A stretch of 64,000 bases of DNA from Pelagimonas varians (GCF_003208435.1 NZ_QKMF01000004.1:62001-126000), one strand, 5' to 3'; numbered from the stretch's first letter, positions 18,789 to 27,879 are shown. The notes: generated from the sequence alone by a model not told the origin. Translations and numbers: made by a program.

Positions 18789-20144
18789 TTAGTCTGACAT
18801 CCCGCCTGCCTGCCATTTTCGCTTGTAGAGGCGTAGGTGAAAGGCAGGAAACTTGACCAGTTCTTCGGCCAATAGCAGGGCAAAGACCCAAGTCACCGAT
18901 AGATCCCAATACAAAATGAATAGCGCGGTCAACGGGATGCGAAAAAGCCACTGCGATGTCAGGAAAATATTCATCACATAGACCGTGTCGCCGCCCGCCC
19001 GCAAAGTATTTCCGCAGATCGCGTTTGATCCTTTGGGGTAGGGCAGGACCAACAAGATCGGCAAAAAGCTCATCAAGGCGGCACGGGTTTCATCTTGGAG
19101 TTCGGAATAGATCCAGCCCGACGAAAGGCAGACCGCAAGATACATCAAGGAAACCGCCATGCTGGAAACAAAGATGACCCGCCATGCACGGCTTAAAAAG
19201 GCATCCAGCGCCGCTGGAGGGGTATGCCCACCCAGCAGTTGCGCAACGATAATGCCCGTCGCCTGCGCCCAGCAAATCGCAAAGACTCCCGCGACATGAA
19301 TCCACGGCATAATCAAAGTGATGGCTGCAAATTCATTGACGCTCATCTTGGCGAACAGAAACGCACAGACAGCGGTGGTGATTGTGACGCTGCAAAATGT
19401 TGTTGCGATGGGCAACGCGAAACGCAGGTGCCGTTTGGTGGCCTCGACAAAGCTGTTGTTGCGCCATCCTTGAACCGTCAAATACCCCCCGGTTATGCGC
19501 CAAAACATCACCGCCAGATATGCTGCCCGCGCAAAGGCTGCGACGGCTGTTCCCACAGCGGCACCGGTTACGCCCATGGCGGGAAACCCGTACAGCCCAT
19601 GGATCAATACGATGCTCACGCCGATGTTGACCGGTATCGATATCAGCTGGCTGTAAAAGGCCATCGTGGTTTTTCCGCTGCCGTTAAACAGGCTGGTGAA
19701 GGCATGGCTAAACGCCTCGAGCACCACCATGGCCAAAAACACCAACAAGTAAGATTGTGCTTGCTCGGCAATCCAAGGGGTGTGGGCAAAGGCCCTTAAA
19801 ACCATCCCGCCGAACAAAAGCACAGCAATGATTCCAAGTAATGCAAGGATCAAGTTGATCAAAAGCCCGATGTAGAATCCGGTTTTCAAAGGGACTGTTT
19901 CGCCCGATCCAAAAGCCTGCGCAATCCGGATTTGTGACGCGCTGGAAAAGGCGAATTGAAAGCCCAACAGCAAAGCTCCGATCGCGCCTGCCAATCCCAT
20001 GGCAGCCAAGGCAGGTTCGCCCAATGAGGAAACCAGATAGGCATCGATGGCTATGATGCCATGCATCATCATGGCCTTCATTCCCAAAGGCCAGGCCACA
20101 GCAAAAATATCCCGACGCGACGGGGTGGCGGGGATTTCAGGCAT
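18789..20144 (-). CDS. MATE family efflux transporter
   Basis: This 451-residue membrane protein has about twelve transmembrane segments in two halves, the pattern of MATE drug/sodium antiporters. Typical phrases are AVAWPLGMKAMMMH near the start, LGEPALAAMGLAG, and FNGSGKTTMAFYSQL before the middle, with a similar arrangement in the second half ending in NTLRAGGDTVYVMN. The longer frame begins with a TTG at 20171; I prefer the ATG giving MPEIPATPSRRD. It is convergent with guaB and divergent from the methyltransferase gene. Confidence 0.88.
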   Translation of the reverse strand: MPEIPATPSRRDIFAVAWPLGMKAMMMHGIIAIDAYLVSSLGEPALAAMGLAGAIGALLLGFQFAFSSASQIRIAQAFGSGETVPLKTGFYIGLLINLILALLGIIAVLLFGGMVLRAFAHTPWIAEQAQSYLLVFLAMVVLEAFSHAFTSLFNGSGKTTMAFYSQLISIPVNIGVSIVLIHGLYGFPAMGVTGAAVGTAVAAFARAAYLAVMFWRITGGYLTVQGWRNNSFVEATKRHLRFALPIATTFCSVTITTAVCAFLFAKMSVNEFAAITLIMPWIHVAGVFAICWAQATGIIVAQLLGGHTPPAALDAFLSRAWRVIFVSSMAVSLMYLAVCLSSGWIYSELQDETRAALMSFLPILLVLPYPKGSNAICGNTLRAGGDTVYVMNIFLTSQWLFRIPLTALFILYWDLSVTWVFALLLAEELVKFPAFHLRLYKRKWQAGGMSD

Positions 20145-20290
20145 GCTGGCTCGCTTTTGGGATTTTGACAAAAAAATACAAATCTATACGGATTTGTCCA
20201 TGGTCTCTTGCGATTTTATTCCTGTCACGATTGGCGGCATAACATTGTTTGCGTTCTTGCTCCGTTCCAAGGCACATGGTCTAAGAGGTC

Positions 20291-20301
20291 AAAAGGAGAG
20301 G
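20291..20301 (+). promoter_or_regulatory. ribosome binding site that sets the methyltransferase start
   Basis: AAAAGGAGAGG lies with its GGAG core 6 nt before a TTG at 20305. It makes that TTG the best start although longer in-frame ATG options exist upstream. Confidence 0.7.
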
Positions 20302-20304
20302 CAG

Positions 20305-21438
20305 TTGCGCAGATTCTACGAATTCTTTGCAGGGGGCGGCATGGCACGCGCTGGTCTTGGCGTGGGCTGGAAGTGTCTACTGGCCAATGACTTTGATGCA
20401 AAGAAAGGGGCATCTTATATCCGCAATTGGGGATCGGATCATCTTATTGTTGATGATATTCGGAACCTGTCGCCAGATGATATGCCTGACCAGCCCGACC
20501 TGATCTGGGGAAGTTTTCCATGTCAGGACCTGTCATTGGCGGGCTTGGGCGGCGGTCTCAAGGGCGCGCGCTCTGGCACGTTTTGGCCATTTGTCCACCA
20601 TATCCAGACTTTGAGGGATGAAAACCGCGCGCCAGCGGTGATTGCGCTGGAAAATGTCTTGGGCACATTGACCTCTCATCAAGGAAAAGACTTCACTGCT
20701 ATCTGTCGGGCCTTGCGCGATTTGGGGTATCGGTTCGGGGCGATTGTTATGGACGCCGCGTTGTTTGTACCGCAATCACGGCCACGTTTAATCATTGTTG
20801 CGATGCGCGCAGATTTGCCAATGCCGGTAGGTATCATCCGGCAGGCACCACAGGTTCCATGGCACACCAAGGGCCTGCGCAACGCCTATGACAGCCTTCC
20901 GAAAACGCTTCAAAAACAATGGCTGTGGTGGGAAATGCCCAAACCGGCAGAGCGGATTTTACGCTTTGCTGATCTGGTCGAGGATCGACCGGCATCCACC
21001 AAATGGCACACCAAATCTGAAACCCGTGCATTGCTGTCGATGATGTCCGAAGTGAATTTGGCGAAGGTTGAAACCGCCAAGTCGGCGGGGGTGCGTATGG
21101 TGGGTACGATTTATAAACGCACACGTGTCGAACATGGCATCAAGGTGCAGCGCGCCGAGGTTCGTTTTGATGAAATCGCCGGATGTTTGCGGACACCGGC
21201 TGGGGGCTCTTCGCGGCAACTGATCATGGTTGTCGAAAACAGCAGTATCCGGTCGCGATTGATCTCGACCCGTGAAACCGCGCGGCTGATGGGGCTGCCC
21301 GAGACATATATTTTGCCTGACCGTTACAATGAAGCCTATCACCTGACCGGCGACGGAGTTGCCGTTCCGGTGGTTCGGTATTTGTCGCAACACCTGTTTG
21401 AGCCCCTGATACCCGCCGCCCAAAGTGCCCGCGTATGA
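20305..21438 (+). CDS. DNA (cytosine-5-)-methyltransferase
   Basis: This 377-residue C5-cytosine methyltransferase probably protects DNA from the enzyme encoded next. Motif I is FYEFFAGGGMARAGLG (5-20), motif IV is FPCQDLS with catalytic Cys73, motif VI is the Glu-Asn-Val at 116-118 and motif VIII is QSRPR (157-161). A variable target-recognition stretch follows, and ISTRETARLMGLPE marks motif IX/X. I chose the TTG start because it has a strong ribosome site and puts motif I at the N-terminus; the ATG at 20047 would run into the divergent MATE gene. Its stop overlaps the next ATG as ATGA. Neither MATE nor rsmB needs this gene, so the pair looks inserted between them. Confidence 0.9.
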   Translation: MRRFYEFFAGGGMARAGLGVGWKCLLANDFDAKKGASYIRNWGSDHLIVDDIRNLSPDDMPDQPDLIWGSFPCQDLSLAGLGGGLKGARSGTFWPFVHHIQTLRDENRAPAVIALENVLGTLTSHQGKDFTAICRALRDLGYRFGAIVMDAALFVPQSRPRLIIVAMRADLPMPVGIIRQAPQVPWHTKGLRNAYDSLPKTLQKQWLWWEMPKPAERILRFADLVEDRPASTKWHTKSETRALLSMMSEVNLAKVETAKSAGVRMVGTIYKRTRVEHGIKVQRAEVRFDEIAGCLRTPAGGSSRQLIMVVENSSIRSRLISTRETARLMGLPETYILPDRYNEAYHLTGDGVAVPVVRYLSQHLFEPLIPAAQSARV

Positions 21439-22292
21439 GCGAGATATCCTGCGAGAAAAACGCCGAGCTGCGGTTGAAGATTGTCGAATTTGCAGAGGTG
21501 CTCAAGCGCGAGGCGCATTTGCTGGGCGATCATGGGCTTGATGAACAAGACTTCTATCAATCCGGTCTGTTTCGCGGCGCGATTGAACGCATTCGCGGGC
21601 AGTATTCCGCTTCGATGAAAGAAAAGCGGGGGTTTGTAGCGCAGGTTCTGGACCATATGCGTTTTGGTGGGTTCATAAAGGATTGGGCTTCAGCCGGAGA
21701 GTCGAACCGGCACGATTATGCGGTGACTTTGAATTCCGACCGGACCGCGATCATTGAGCTTAAGGGCTGTTTGGATGGCAATAATACCAATATCTTTGAA
21801 CGCCCGCCGCATGCCGATGAATTCATCATCTGGTCTGTTTGTTCGAACCCGGGCGCGGACCCCCGTCACAATGTTTGGTCGGGCATTCACACCCGCCTGA
21901 GCGCCGAGATGATTGATCGTAATCAACGAATAGATGGGCTGGTGGTTTGGGATTGGATTTGCGGCACGGCGGCGCGACCATGCCCAAAACTCACTTTGGC
22001 ACCGGATCGGGTGACCGAAGTGGGGCAATACCGGCTACAGCCGCCGTGCATCTACCTGTTTCCCGCCACCGTTCCAAGTCCGCGCAACAATCCGCGCCCG
22101 CGCATCAACACGCTTGATGATGTCGGTTTGTTGCAAGCGATGCAGACCTGTTTTGGCGGTGCAGACGCAGAGCTGCATCAGGTCCAGATCGAAGTGGCGC
22201 ATCAAGGTGCCGAGACAGTGCGCACCACCACTATTTCGCGTGGCGGGACGGTGCAAAAGGCCTCTGATCCCACACCAATTCGGCGATCATAG
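21435..22292 (+). CDS. probable type II restriction endonuclease (PD-(D/E)xK candidate)
   Basis: I do not recognise this 285-residue protein as a named family. It overlaps the cytosine methyltransferase by 4 bp, so the two are translated together. The centre holds RHDYAVTLNSDRTAIIELKG, with Asp94, Glu108 and Lys110 placed as in the PD-(D/E)xK nuclease core. The Glu and Lys lie on one strand after a hydrophobic run, and the Asp comes 14 residues earlier. The N-terminal 80 residues look helical and charged. After the core come IWSVCSNPG and LVVWDWICGT, hydrophobic strands. The C-terminal 40 residues are low in structure. The position beside a methyltransferase supports a cognate restriction enzyme. 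The recognition site is unknown. Confidence 0.6.
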   Translation: MSEISCEKNAELRLKIVEFAEVLKREAHLLGDHGLDEQDFYQSGLFRGAIERIRGQYSASMKEKRGFVAQVLDHMRFGGFIKDWASAGESNRHDYAVTLNSDRTAIIELKGCLDGNNTNIFERPPHADEFIIWSVCSNPGADPRHNVWSGIHTRLSAEMIDRNQRIDGLVVWDWICGTAARPCPKLTLAPDRVTEVGQYRLQPPCIYLFPATVPSPRNNPRPRINTLDDVGLLQAMQTCFGGADAELHQVQIEVAHQGAETVRTTTISRGGTVQKASDPTPIRRS

Positions 22293-22402
22293 GCGCAGGT
22301 GCCAGCCAAGGCAGGCATGGTTAAAGGGGCAGATGCGTGTTTGCGCTTGCTCCTTCGGCGCAGGCTCGCTTATGGCGTAGGAAACCAACGCATGAGGCCC
22401 CC

Positions 22403-23557
22403 ATGACCCCAGCTGCCCGTCTGCAAGCCGCCGCCGAAATCATTGACCGTATCGAAGGCGGCATACCTGCTGAAAAAGCCCTGACCAATTGGGCGCGTAA
22501 TTCCCGTTATGCTGGCAGCAAGGACCGCCGTGCGGTGCGCGACCATGTGTTTGACTGTTTGCGCATGTGGCGCAGCACTGCCGCACTTGGCGGAGCCGAG
22601 ACTGGCAGGGGCCGTGTTCTTGGGCTGTTGCGCAGTGCAGATATTGATCCGGACACCATGTTCACAGGTCAGGGTCATGCGCCGGGCCCACTGAGCGATG
22701 ATGAGCAAGCGGGAGGCAGGGATGCAGATGGATATGCAGCCTGGGATCTGCCGGACTGGCTGGGTCAGCGCTTTTCCGATGGGCTGGGAGAGAAAGCTGA
22801 ATCCACGGCCATGTCATTGCGCCACCGTGCCGAGGTTTACTTGCGAGTCAATACGTTGAAGGCCGATCTAGCCACCGCGCAAGCCGAATTGTCCGCCGAA
22901 GGAATTTTGACCGAAGCGCATGCATTGTCACCAACAGCCTTAAGGGTCACCGAGGGCGCACGGCAGGTGGCACGATCACAGGCCTATTTGACCGGACTGG
23001 TTGAATTGCAAGATGCCGCCTCACAATCCGTTGTTGATATGTTGCCATTGCAGGCCGGTATGCGGGTGTTGGATTATTGCGCAGGCGGTGGTGGTAAGAC
23101 CTTGGCAATGGCAGCGCGCATGGATGGCGGACCGGTCACGGCCCATGACGCCAATGTGGGCCGCATGTCCGATTTGCCTGCACGGGCTGAAAGGGCAGCC
23201 GCGAAAGTGGATATCGTCGACAGCCCAACAGGCCAATTTGACTTGGTCTTATGTGATGTGCCGTGTTCCGGTAGTGGTGCTTGGCGCCGCTCTCCCGAAG
23301 GGAAGTGGCGATTTGGCCCGGAGGACCTTGAGGCGCTGATTGGTTTGCAATCAGAAATCATTAATAATGCCAAGAGCTTGGTGTCTCCTGGCGGTTTTCT
23401 TGCCTACGCAACATGTTCGGTTCTTCCAGCTGAAAACACCCATCAATCGGCGCGTTTCTTGCAGGCCAATTCGGGCTGGGAACAACAAGTCGAACGGCAA
23501 TTTTTGCCGGAGGACGGCGGCGATGGATTTTATGTGACTTTCTTTAAAAGAAAATGA
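22403..23557 (+). CDS. rsmB: RsmB/NOP2-family rRNA (cytosine-5-)-methyltransferase
   Basis: This 384-residue enzyme should methylate cytosine 967 or an equivalent position of 16S rRNA. The N-terminus carries the helical NusB-like/recognition part (AAAEIIDRIEGGIPAEKALTNW shown as 9-30 only by position). The SAM site appears as LDYCAGGGGKTLAMAA near 225. Two cysteines of the Nol1/Nop2 mechanism are in LCDVPCSGSGAWRR and YATCSVLPAEN. I chose the ATG giving MTPAARL, with the longer frame rejected as unsupported. Roseobacters often have this gene near guaB; here the restriction-modification pair separates them. Confidence 0.87.
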   Translation: MTPAARLQAAAEIIDRIEGGIPAEKALTNWARNSRYAGSKDRRAVRDHVFDCLRMWRSTAALGGAETGRGRVLGLLRSADIDPDTMFTGQGHAPGPLSDDEQAGGRDADGYAAWDLPDWLGQRFSDGLGEKAESTAMSLRHRAEVYLRVNTLKADLATAQAELSAEGILTEAHALSPTALRVTEGARQVARSQAYLTGLVELQDAASQSVVDMLPLQAGMRVLDYCAGGGGKTLAMAARMDGGPVTAHDANVGRMSDLPARAERAAAKVDIVDSPTGQFDLVLCDVPCSGSGAWRRSPEGKWRFGPEDLEALIGLQSEIINNAKSLVSPGGFLAYATCSVLPAENTHQSARFLQANSGWEQQVERQFLPEDGGDGFYVTFFKRK

Positions 23558-23598
23558 CAGAGATCTAAATGCCACTTAGGGTTGTTTTTTGACGGGGG

Positions 23599-23614
23599 TT
23601 AACTAGTAATTAAC
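23599..23614 (+). promoter_or_regulatory. full CtrA binding site upstream of cckA
   Basis: The sequence TTAA-CTAGTAA-TTAAC matches the alphaproteobacterial CtrA consensus TTAA-N7-TTAAC exactly. It lies about 55 bp upstream of the cckA start, in a normal position for direct promoter control. CckA is the kinase that, through ChpT, phosphorylates CtrA. Confidence 0.75.
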
Positions 23615-23669
23615 GACGACGGGATGAAATCCGGGTTCAAGAATCGCATCAAGGGGTCTCACATTGGCA

Positions 23670-25958
23670 ATGGCAGAGCAGAATTCCCGGCAGCGTCCCT
23701 GGCTTGTGACACCTTTAGGGGGAAGCGCGCTTTTGGGGGGGCTGGCGTTAGGCTGTGCTGCTTCGGTCGGCTTTCTCGAAACGTCGCCGATGATCAAGGT
23801 CGCACTTTTGACGGCGGCTGGGGCCTTGGGAGCCATGTCGGTTGGTTGGTCCGGCTATGACTTGTTGAGACGGCAGCGAACGAAACGCCAATTGACTATG
23901 CTGGTTGATTTGGTCGAAGAAGAGCCGGTATTTTGCTTCCTTTGCGATCTTGAAGGCAATCTGAAACATGCAAATGTCGCCGCCCGCGAGCGGTTCGAAA
24001 CTGAAAAGGGGCTGCCTTTAGCGAGTGTGCTGCGGGATGTCTTTGCCAGTTCTGAGGGGGTTGTGTACCGTCTGTTTCACAAGGTGCAGGCGAATGGATC
24101 CGCGACTGAGAACATAACCAGCCACTCCGAAGGGTTTCGCATTCATGTCCGCAGCGTGCCGCCCGGTTTGGTCTTGTGGCGGCTGGAACCCGACGCCGTC
24201 CGTAGTGGTCAACAGACCCGTGTGGATGCTCCTATTATGACCTTGGGCCGCAATGGAGCGGTCTTGTTCATGAACACACCCGCCCGCGAATTGCTTGGAC
24301 GCCGTGCCAAAAGTCTGGACGAAGTGTTTGATGATCTTCCTTTGAGGCCGGGCGGGGTTCATATTTTGTCATCTGAAACCGGCCCGCAACGGGTTCTGGT
24401 TCAAAGTTCCGAGATAGGCGCAGGCCGGATTGAATTGGTCTTGTCCGCCATCGCGGAAGAAGACACCGGGGCAGAAACCGTCGGTAGTTTTGACAGCTTG
24501 CCGGTTCCATTGATCAAGGTCGCGCCCGAAGGCCGCGTGCTGCGTGCCAATCCCGAAGCGCGGCGGATGCTTGACCTTGGAATGGAACCGCTTGGCAATT
24601 TATCGGAATATATGGAAGGACTTGGCCGGGCCCTGACCGATTGGCTCCAAGAGGCTGCGGCAGGAAAAGGTCTACATCGTTCCGAATTTCTACGCCTTAC
24701 CCGAGCTGACCAAGAGGTTTTTGTTCAAGTCACATTGAATAGGGTGGTGGAAGACGGACAACCGACTCTGGTAGCGGTTCTAAATGATGCGACGGAGTTG
24801 AAAACCCTTGAGGCGCAGTTCGTTCAAAGCCAAAAAATGCAAGCCATCGGTCAGCTTGCGGGCGGTGTTGCACATGATTTCAACAACCTTTTGACTGCGA
24901 TTTCGGGCCATTGCGATTTGCTTTTACTGCGTCATGATCAGGGCGATCCCGACTATGGTGATTTGGTGCAAATCAACCAAAACGCAAATCGGGCGGCTGC
25001 GCTTGTTGGGCAACTCCTAGCCTTCTCGCGCAAACAAACGATGCAGCCTGAGATTTTGGATTTGCGCGACACACTGTCGGATCTCGCCCATTTGCTGAAT
25101 CGGCTGGTTGGAGAGAAAGTTCGCCTTAACCTCCACCATGACCCGGTATTGCCGCAGGTGCGCGGGGACCGCCGGCAGCTTGAGCAAGTGATGATGAACC
25201 TAGTAGTGAACGCGCGTGACGCTATGGTGGACGGCGGAGAAATCGCCATTGATACCGAGCGCCGCGTGTTGCGTGAACCTCTCAAACGTGATCGCGCAAT
25301 TGTTCCGTCCGGCACCTATGTGTCGGTACGGGTCAACGATGAAGGGTCAGGTATCCCGCAAGACAAATTGCAAAAGGTTTTTGAACCCTTCTTTACCACA
25401 AAGCGCACGGGCGAAGGTACTGGCTTGGGCCTTTCGACAGTTTACGGGATCGTCAAACAGTCTGGTGGTTACATCTTTGTCGACAGCGTTGTCGGTCAGG
25501 GCACATGTTTTACCTTGCTGTTTCCGGCGCATGAAGCCGCGCCAGATTCCAAACCAAAACCCAAAGAAGAAGTCCGAAAACTTCCGCAAAAAGGGTCAGG
25601 GGTCGTGTTGTTGGTTGAGGACGAGGCCCCGGTTCGTGCCTTTGCGGCACGCGCGTTGCGGTTGCGGGGGTATACGGTTGTCGAGGCTGAGAATGCAGAA
25701 GATGCATTGGAGCTGTTGGAAGACGAAACCTTGGCTGTGGATGTCTTTGTAACGGATGTGGTTATGCCGGGAATGGATGGCCCGACATGGGTGCGCAAAG
25801 CATTGGTGGATCGCCCGGATACTCGGGTGGTTTTTGTGTCCGGCTATGCAGAAGATGCCTTTGGAGAAGGAAGTCAGGAAGTTCCCAACTCCGTCTTTTT
25901 GCCCAAACCGTTCTCACTTTCCGAACTGACAGAGACTGTGCACGATCAGTTTGACTGA
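23670..25958 (+). CDS. cckA: hybrid histidine kinase CckA
   Basis: CckA heads the CckA-ChpT-CtrA phosphorelay, which in roseobacters controls motility, gene transfer agents and cell-cycle functions. The 762-residue protein has two membrane segments near residues 15-65, then PAS-type sensor regions up to about 370. The kinase core has the phosphoacceptor His402 in GGVAHDFNNLLTA, the N-box around NARDAM and the G-box GTGLGLSTVYGIVKQSGG. A receiver domain ends the protein, with VLLVEDEAPVR and acceptor Asp696 in VTDVVMPGMDG. An in-frame TTG two codons upstream has the better spacing to an AAGGGG ribosome site, so the true start may be 23664. A CtrA box lies just upstream. Confidence 0.95.
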   Translation: MAEQNSRQRPWLVTPLGGSALLGGLALGCAASVGFLETSPMIKVALLTAAGALGAMSVGWSGYDLLRRQRTKRQLTMLVDLVEEEPVFCFLCDLEGNLKHANVAARERFETEKGLPLASVLRDVFASSEGVVYRLFHKVQANGSATENITSHSEGFRIHVRSVPPGLVLWRLEPDAVRSGQQTRVDAPIMTLGRNGAVLFMNTPARELLGRRAKSLDEVFDDLPLRPGGVHILSSETGPQRVLVQSSEIGAGRIELVLSAIAEEDTGAETVGSFDSLPVPLIKVAPEGRVLRANPEARRMLDLGMEPLGNLSEYMEGLGRALTDWLQEAAAGKGLHRSEFLRLTRADQEVFVQVTLNRVVEDGQPTLVAVLNDATELKTLEAQFVQSQKMQAIGQLAGGVAHDFNNLLTAISGHCDLLLLRHDQGDPDYGDLVQINQNANRAAALVGQLLAFSRKQTMQPEILDLRDTLSDLAHLLNRLVGEKVRLNLHHDPVLPQVRGDRRQLEQVMMNLVVNARDAMVDGGEIAIDTERRVLREPLKRDRAIVPSGTYVSVRVNDEGSGIPQDKLQKVFEPFFTTKRTGEGTGLGLSTVYGIVKQSGGYIFVDSVVGQGTCFTLLFPAHEAAPDSKPKPKEEVRKLPQKGSGVVLLVEDEAPVRAFAARALRLRGYTVVEAENAEDALELLEDETLAVDVFVTDVVMPGMDGPTWVRKALVDRPDTRVVFVSGYAEDAFGEGSQEVPNSVFLPKPFSLSELTETVHDQFD

Positions 25959-25962
25959 CCCG

Positions 25963-26556
25963 CTACTGGGCCTTGTTCCAAACATCAAAATCACCGGCGC
26001 ATTTACGGCGCAATTTTTCTTCCGTTTGAGCGGACAATTCGAGGTCTCTGCGTGGGGAAACATTGGTTCGTGGTAGATCCAAAGTGACGCCAAGTCGCTC
26101 TTCAAGAAAACCAATCAGACCGGCTTGGTTCTCATATTTGAACAGATGGGTGACCGAGACACCGTTCGGTCGGGGTTCGATGAATTTTGCCTGACTGCCG
26201 ACATTGGCAAAGGGGGGGCGATCGCCCGTGGCATAGGCTTGGCAAAACGCGTCAAAACTGATTCCCTTGGTCGAAGTCGGTCGACCGTCAAGAAAACTAC
26301 GTTGGCGGTATCGATACCAGGATCCAAGCCAGCTGACCGGTTCGCGGATCACCGCAATAATATCCATGTGTTCGCTGCCGACTTTGTCAAACATCGGTCT
26401 GAAAAACCGGTTATAGCGATAAACCGGGGCGTGTTTCAATTCAGGCGGGTCGTTCACAATCATTGATGCCACAGGCGTCAAAGCGGCCTCATAGGCCGAT
26501 GTTCCGGTCTTCGGGACTGCCAGAAACACCAGTTTTTGCTTCCAAAATACTAACAT
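25963..26556 (-). CDS. sulfotransferase family protein
   Basis: This 197-residue protein looks like a small sulfotransferase. FLAVPKTGTSAYE near residue 11 is the 5'-phosphosulfate loop that binds the PAPS donor. MDIIAVIREPVSWLGSWYRYR near 64 is the 3'-phosphate segment with Arg and Ser in the expected places. The C-terminus holds NVSPRRDLELS. The acceptor cannot be named; roseobacter relatives are often annotated only as hypothetical. The longer frame uses a TTG one codon upstream. It is convergent with cckA, 5 bp apart, and divergent from recA. Confidence 0.78.
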   Translation of the reverse strand: MLVFWKQKLVFLAVPKTGTSAYEAALTPVASMIVNDPPELKHAPVYRYNRFFRPMFDKVGSEHMDIIAVIREPVSWLGSWYRYRQRSFLDGRPTSTKGISFDAFCQAYATGDRPPFANVGSQAKFIEPRPNGVSVTHLFKYENQAGLIGFLEERLGVTLDLPRTNVSPRRDLELSAQTEEKLRRKCAGDFDVWNKAQ

Positions 26557-26562
26557 CAAAAA

Positions 26563-26571
26563 TTATCCACA
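26563..26571 (+). promoter_or_regulatory. perfect DnaA box in the recA/sulfotransferase gap
   Basis: TTATCCACA matches the DnaA consensus exactly, 6 bp from the sulfotransferase start. A single box can arise by chance, so a role in DnaA control is only possible. Confidence 0.35.
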
Positions 26572-26661
26572 GTTTGCTAACTTTCCTTTAACCATCCTGC
26601 ACCAATCTGTGAAAGGAAAGAATTCACTTGAAATGTTCTGCTTTTGATCTCATTAAGAAAA

Positions 26662-26676
26662 GAACAACAAGTGAAC
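26662..26676 (+). promoter_or_regulatory. LexA (SOS) box of recA
   Basis: GAAC-AACAAGT-GAAC is the direct-repeat LexA site of Alphaproteobacteria (GAAC-N7-GAAC, equal to GTTC-N7-GTTC on the other strand). It lies 51 bp upstream of the recA start. Confidence 0.85.
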
Positions 26677-26727
26677 AAAACAGCCAATTGCCGCGCCTTG
26701 CGGCCTATGGGATAAGGGACGCAACTG

Positions 26728-27792
26728 ATGGCAACGGCAGATCTCCTCACAATGAACAAAAAGACCGCGGACAAGCAAAAGGCGCTCGATAGCGCTCTGG
26801 CCCAGATCGAACGTCAATTCGGCAAAGGGTCAATCATGAAGCTGGGTGGCGAAAACGCCATTCGGGACATCGAAGCGACATCAACGGGCTCTCTTGGATT
26901 GGATATCGCCCTCGGTATTGGCGGTTTGCCCAAAGGCCGGATCATTGAAATCTATGGCCCTGAAAGCTCCGGTAAAACCACGCTGACCTTGCATGTGGTT
27001 GCAGAGGAACAAAAAAAGGGCGGTGTTTGCGCCTTTGTGGACGCCGAGCACGCGCTTGATCCGCAATATGCCAAGAAATTGGGCGTCGATCTGGATGAAT
27101 TGCTGATTTCGCAACCCGATACTGGGGAACAAGCGCTTGAGATTGTGGACACGCTGGTCCGCTCCGGGGCAGTCAACCTTGTTGTGGTCGATTCGGTTGC
27201 GGCTTTGACACCAAAGTCCGAACTTGAGGGCGACATGGGTGACAGCAGTGTCGGCGTTCAGGCTCGCTTGATGAGCCAGGCGATGCGCAAACTAACCGGA
27301 TCAATCAGCCGTTCGAATTGTATGGTTGTTTTCATCAACCAGATCAGGATGAAGATCGGCGTGATGTTTGGCTCGCCCGAAACCACAACTGGTGGCAACG
27401 CGTTAAAGTTTTACAGCTCGGTGCGATTGGACATTCGTCGGATTGGCGCGATCAAGGATCGTGACGAAGTTGTAGGTAACCAAACCCGCGTCAAAGTGGT
27501 TAAGAACAAAGTCGCACCACCGTTTAAAGTGGTTGAATTCGACATCATGTATGGCGAAGGCATCTCCAAAATGGGTGAATTGCTGGATCTTGGGGTTAAG
27601 GCCGGTGTGGTTGAAAAATCCGGGGCTTGGTATTCCTACGGGGATGAGCGGATCGGGCAGGGGCGTGAAAATGCCAAAAACTATCTGCGAGAGAATAGCC
27701 GCATCTCTTATGAGATTGAGGACAAGATTCGCGCGGCGCACGGGCTTGAATTTGATATGCCCAAGGATGATCCTGATTTGGTCGAAGACTGA
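26728..27792 (+). CDS. recA: recombinase RecA
   Basis: RecA forms filaments on single-stranded DNA for homologous recombination and triggers LexA self-cleavage. The 354-residue protein has [15 protein letters not shown] near 22, Walker [10 protein letters not shown] near 74 and the L2 loop phrase [18 protein letters not shown] near 216. The C-terminus is acidic, as usual. ATG at 26728 has a ribosome site AAGGGA; an in-frame ATG giving MNKKTADKQ lies 24 bp later and is an alternative start. The SOS box upstream and the terminator downstream make it a single-gene unit. Confidence 0.98.
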   Translation: MATADLLTMNKKTADKQKALDSALAQIERQFGKGSIMKLGGENAIRDIEATSTGSLGLDIALGIGGLPKGRIIEIYGPESSGKTTLTLHVVAEEQKKGGVCAFVDAEHALDPQYAKKLGVDLDELLISQPDTGEQALEIVDTLVRSGAVNLVVVDSVAALTPKSELEGDMGDSSVGVQARLMSQAMRKLTGSISRSNCMVVFINQIRMKIGVMFGSPETTTGGNALKFYSSVRLDIRRIGAIKDRDEVVGNQTRVKVVKNKVAPPFKVVEFDIMYGEGISKMGELLDLGVKAGVVEKSGAWYSYGDERIGQGRENAKNYLRENSRISYEIEDKIRAAHGLEFDMPKDDPDLVED

Positions 27793-27821
27793 TCGAAGGT
27801 CCCGATGCAAAAGATTTGGAA

Positions 27822-27845
27822 AGGCACCGATCGGGTGCCTTTTTT
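27822..27845 (+). terminator. Rho-independent terminator of recA
   Basis: The stem AGGCACC/GGGTGCCT with a GATC-type loop is followed by TTTTTT, 30 bp after the recA stop. Confidence 0.92.
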
Positions 27846-27861
27846 CTTGCTGACTCAAATT

Positions 27862-27879
27862 ACCTGACATAAGTCAGGT
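27862..27879 (+). promoter_or_regulatory. palindromic operator at the MarR-GNAT start
   Basis: ACCTGAC-ATAA-GTCAGGT is a perfect 7-bp inverted repeat that ends 2 bp before the ATG of the MarR-GNAT gene. Autoregulation by the encoded MarR domain is the simplest reading, since MarR dimers bind such palindromes over start regions. Confidence 0.6.

Noticed and set aside
20047-20304. N-terminal extension of the cytosine methyltransferase from the ATG at 20047
   Set aside because: It would overlap the start of the divergent MATE gene and has no methyltransferase motif; a TTG with a strong ribosome site at 20305 fits better.
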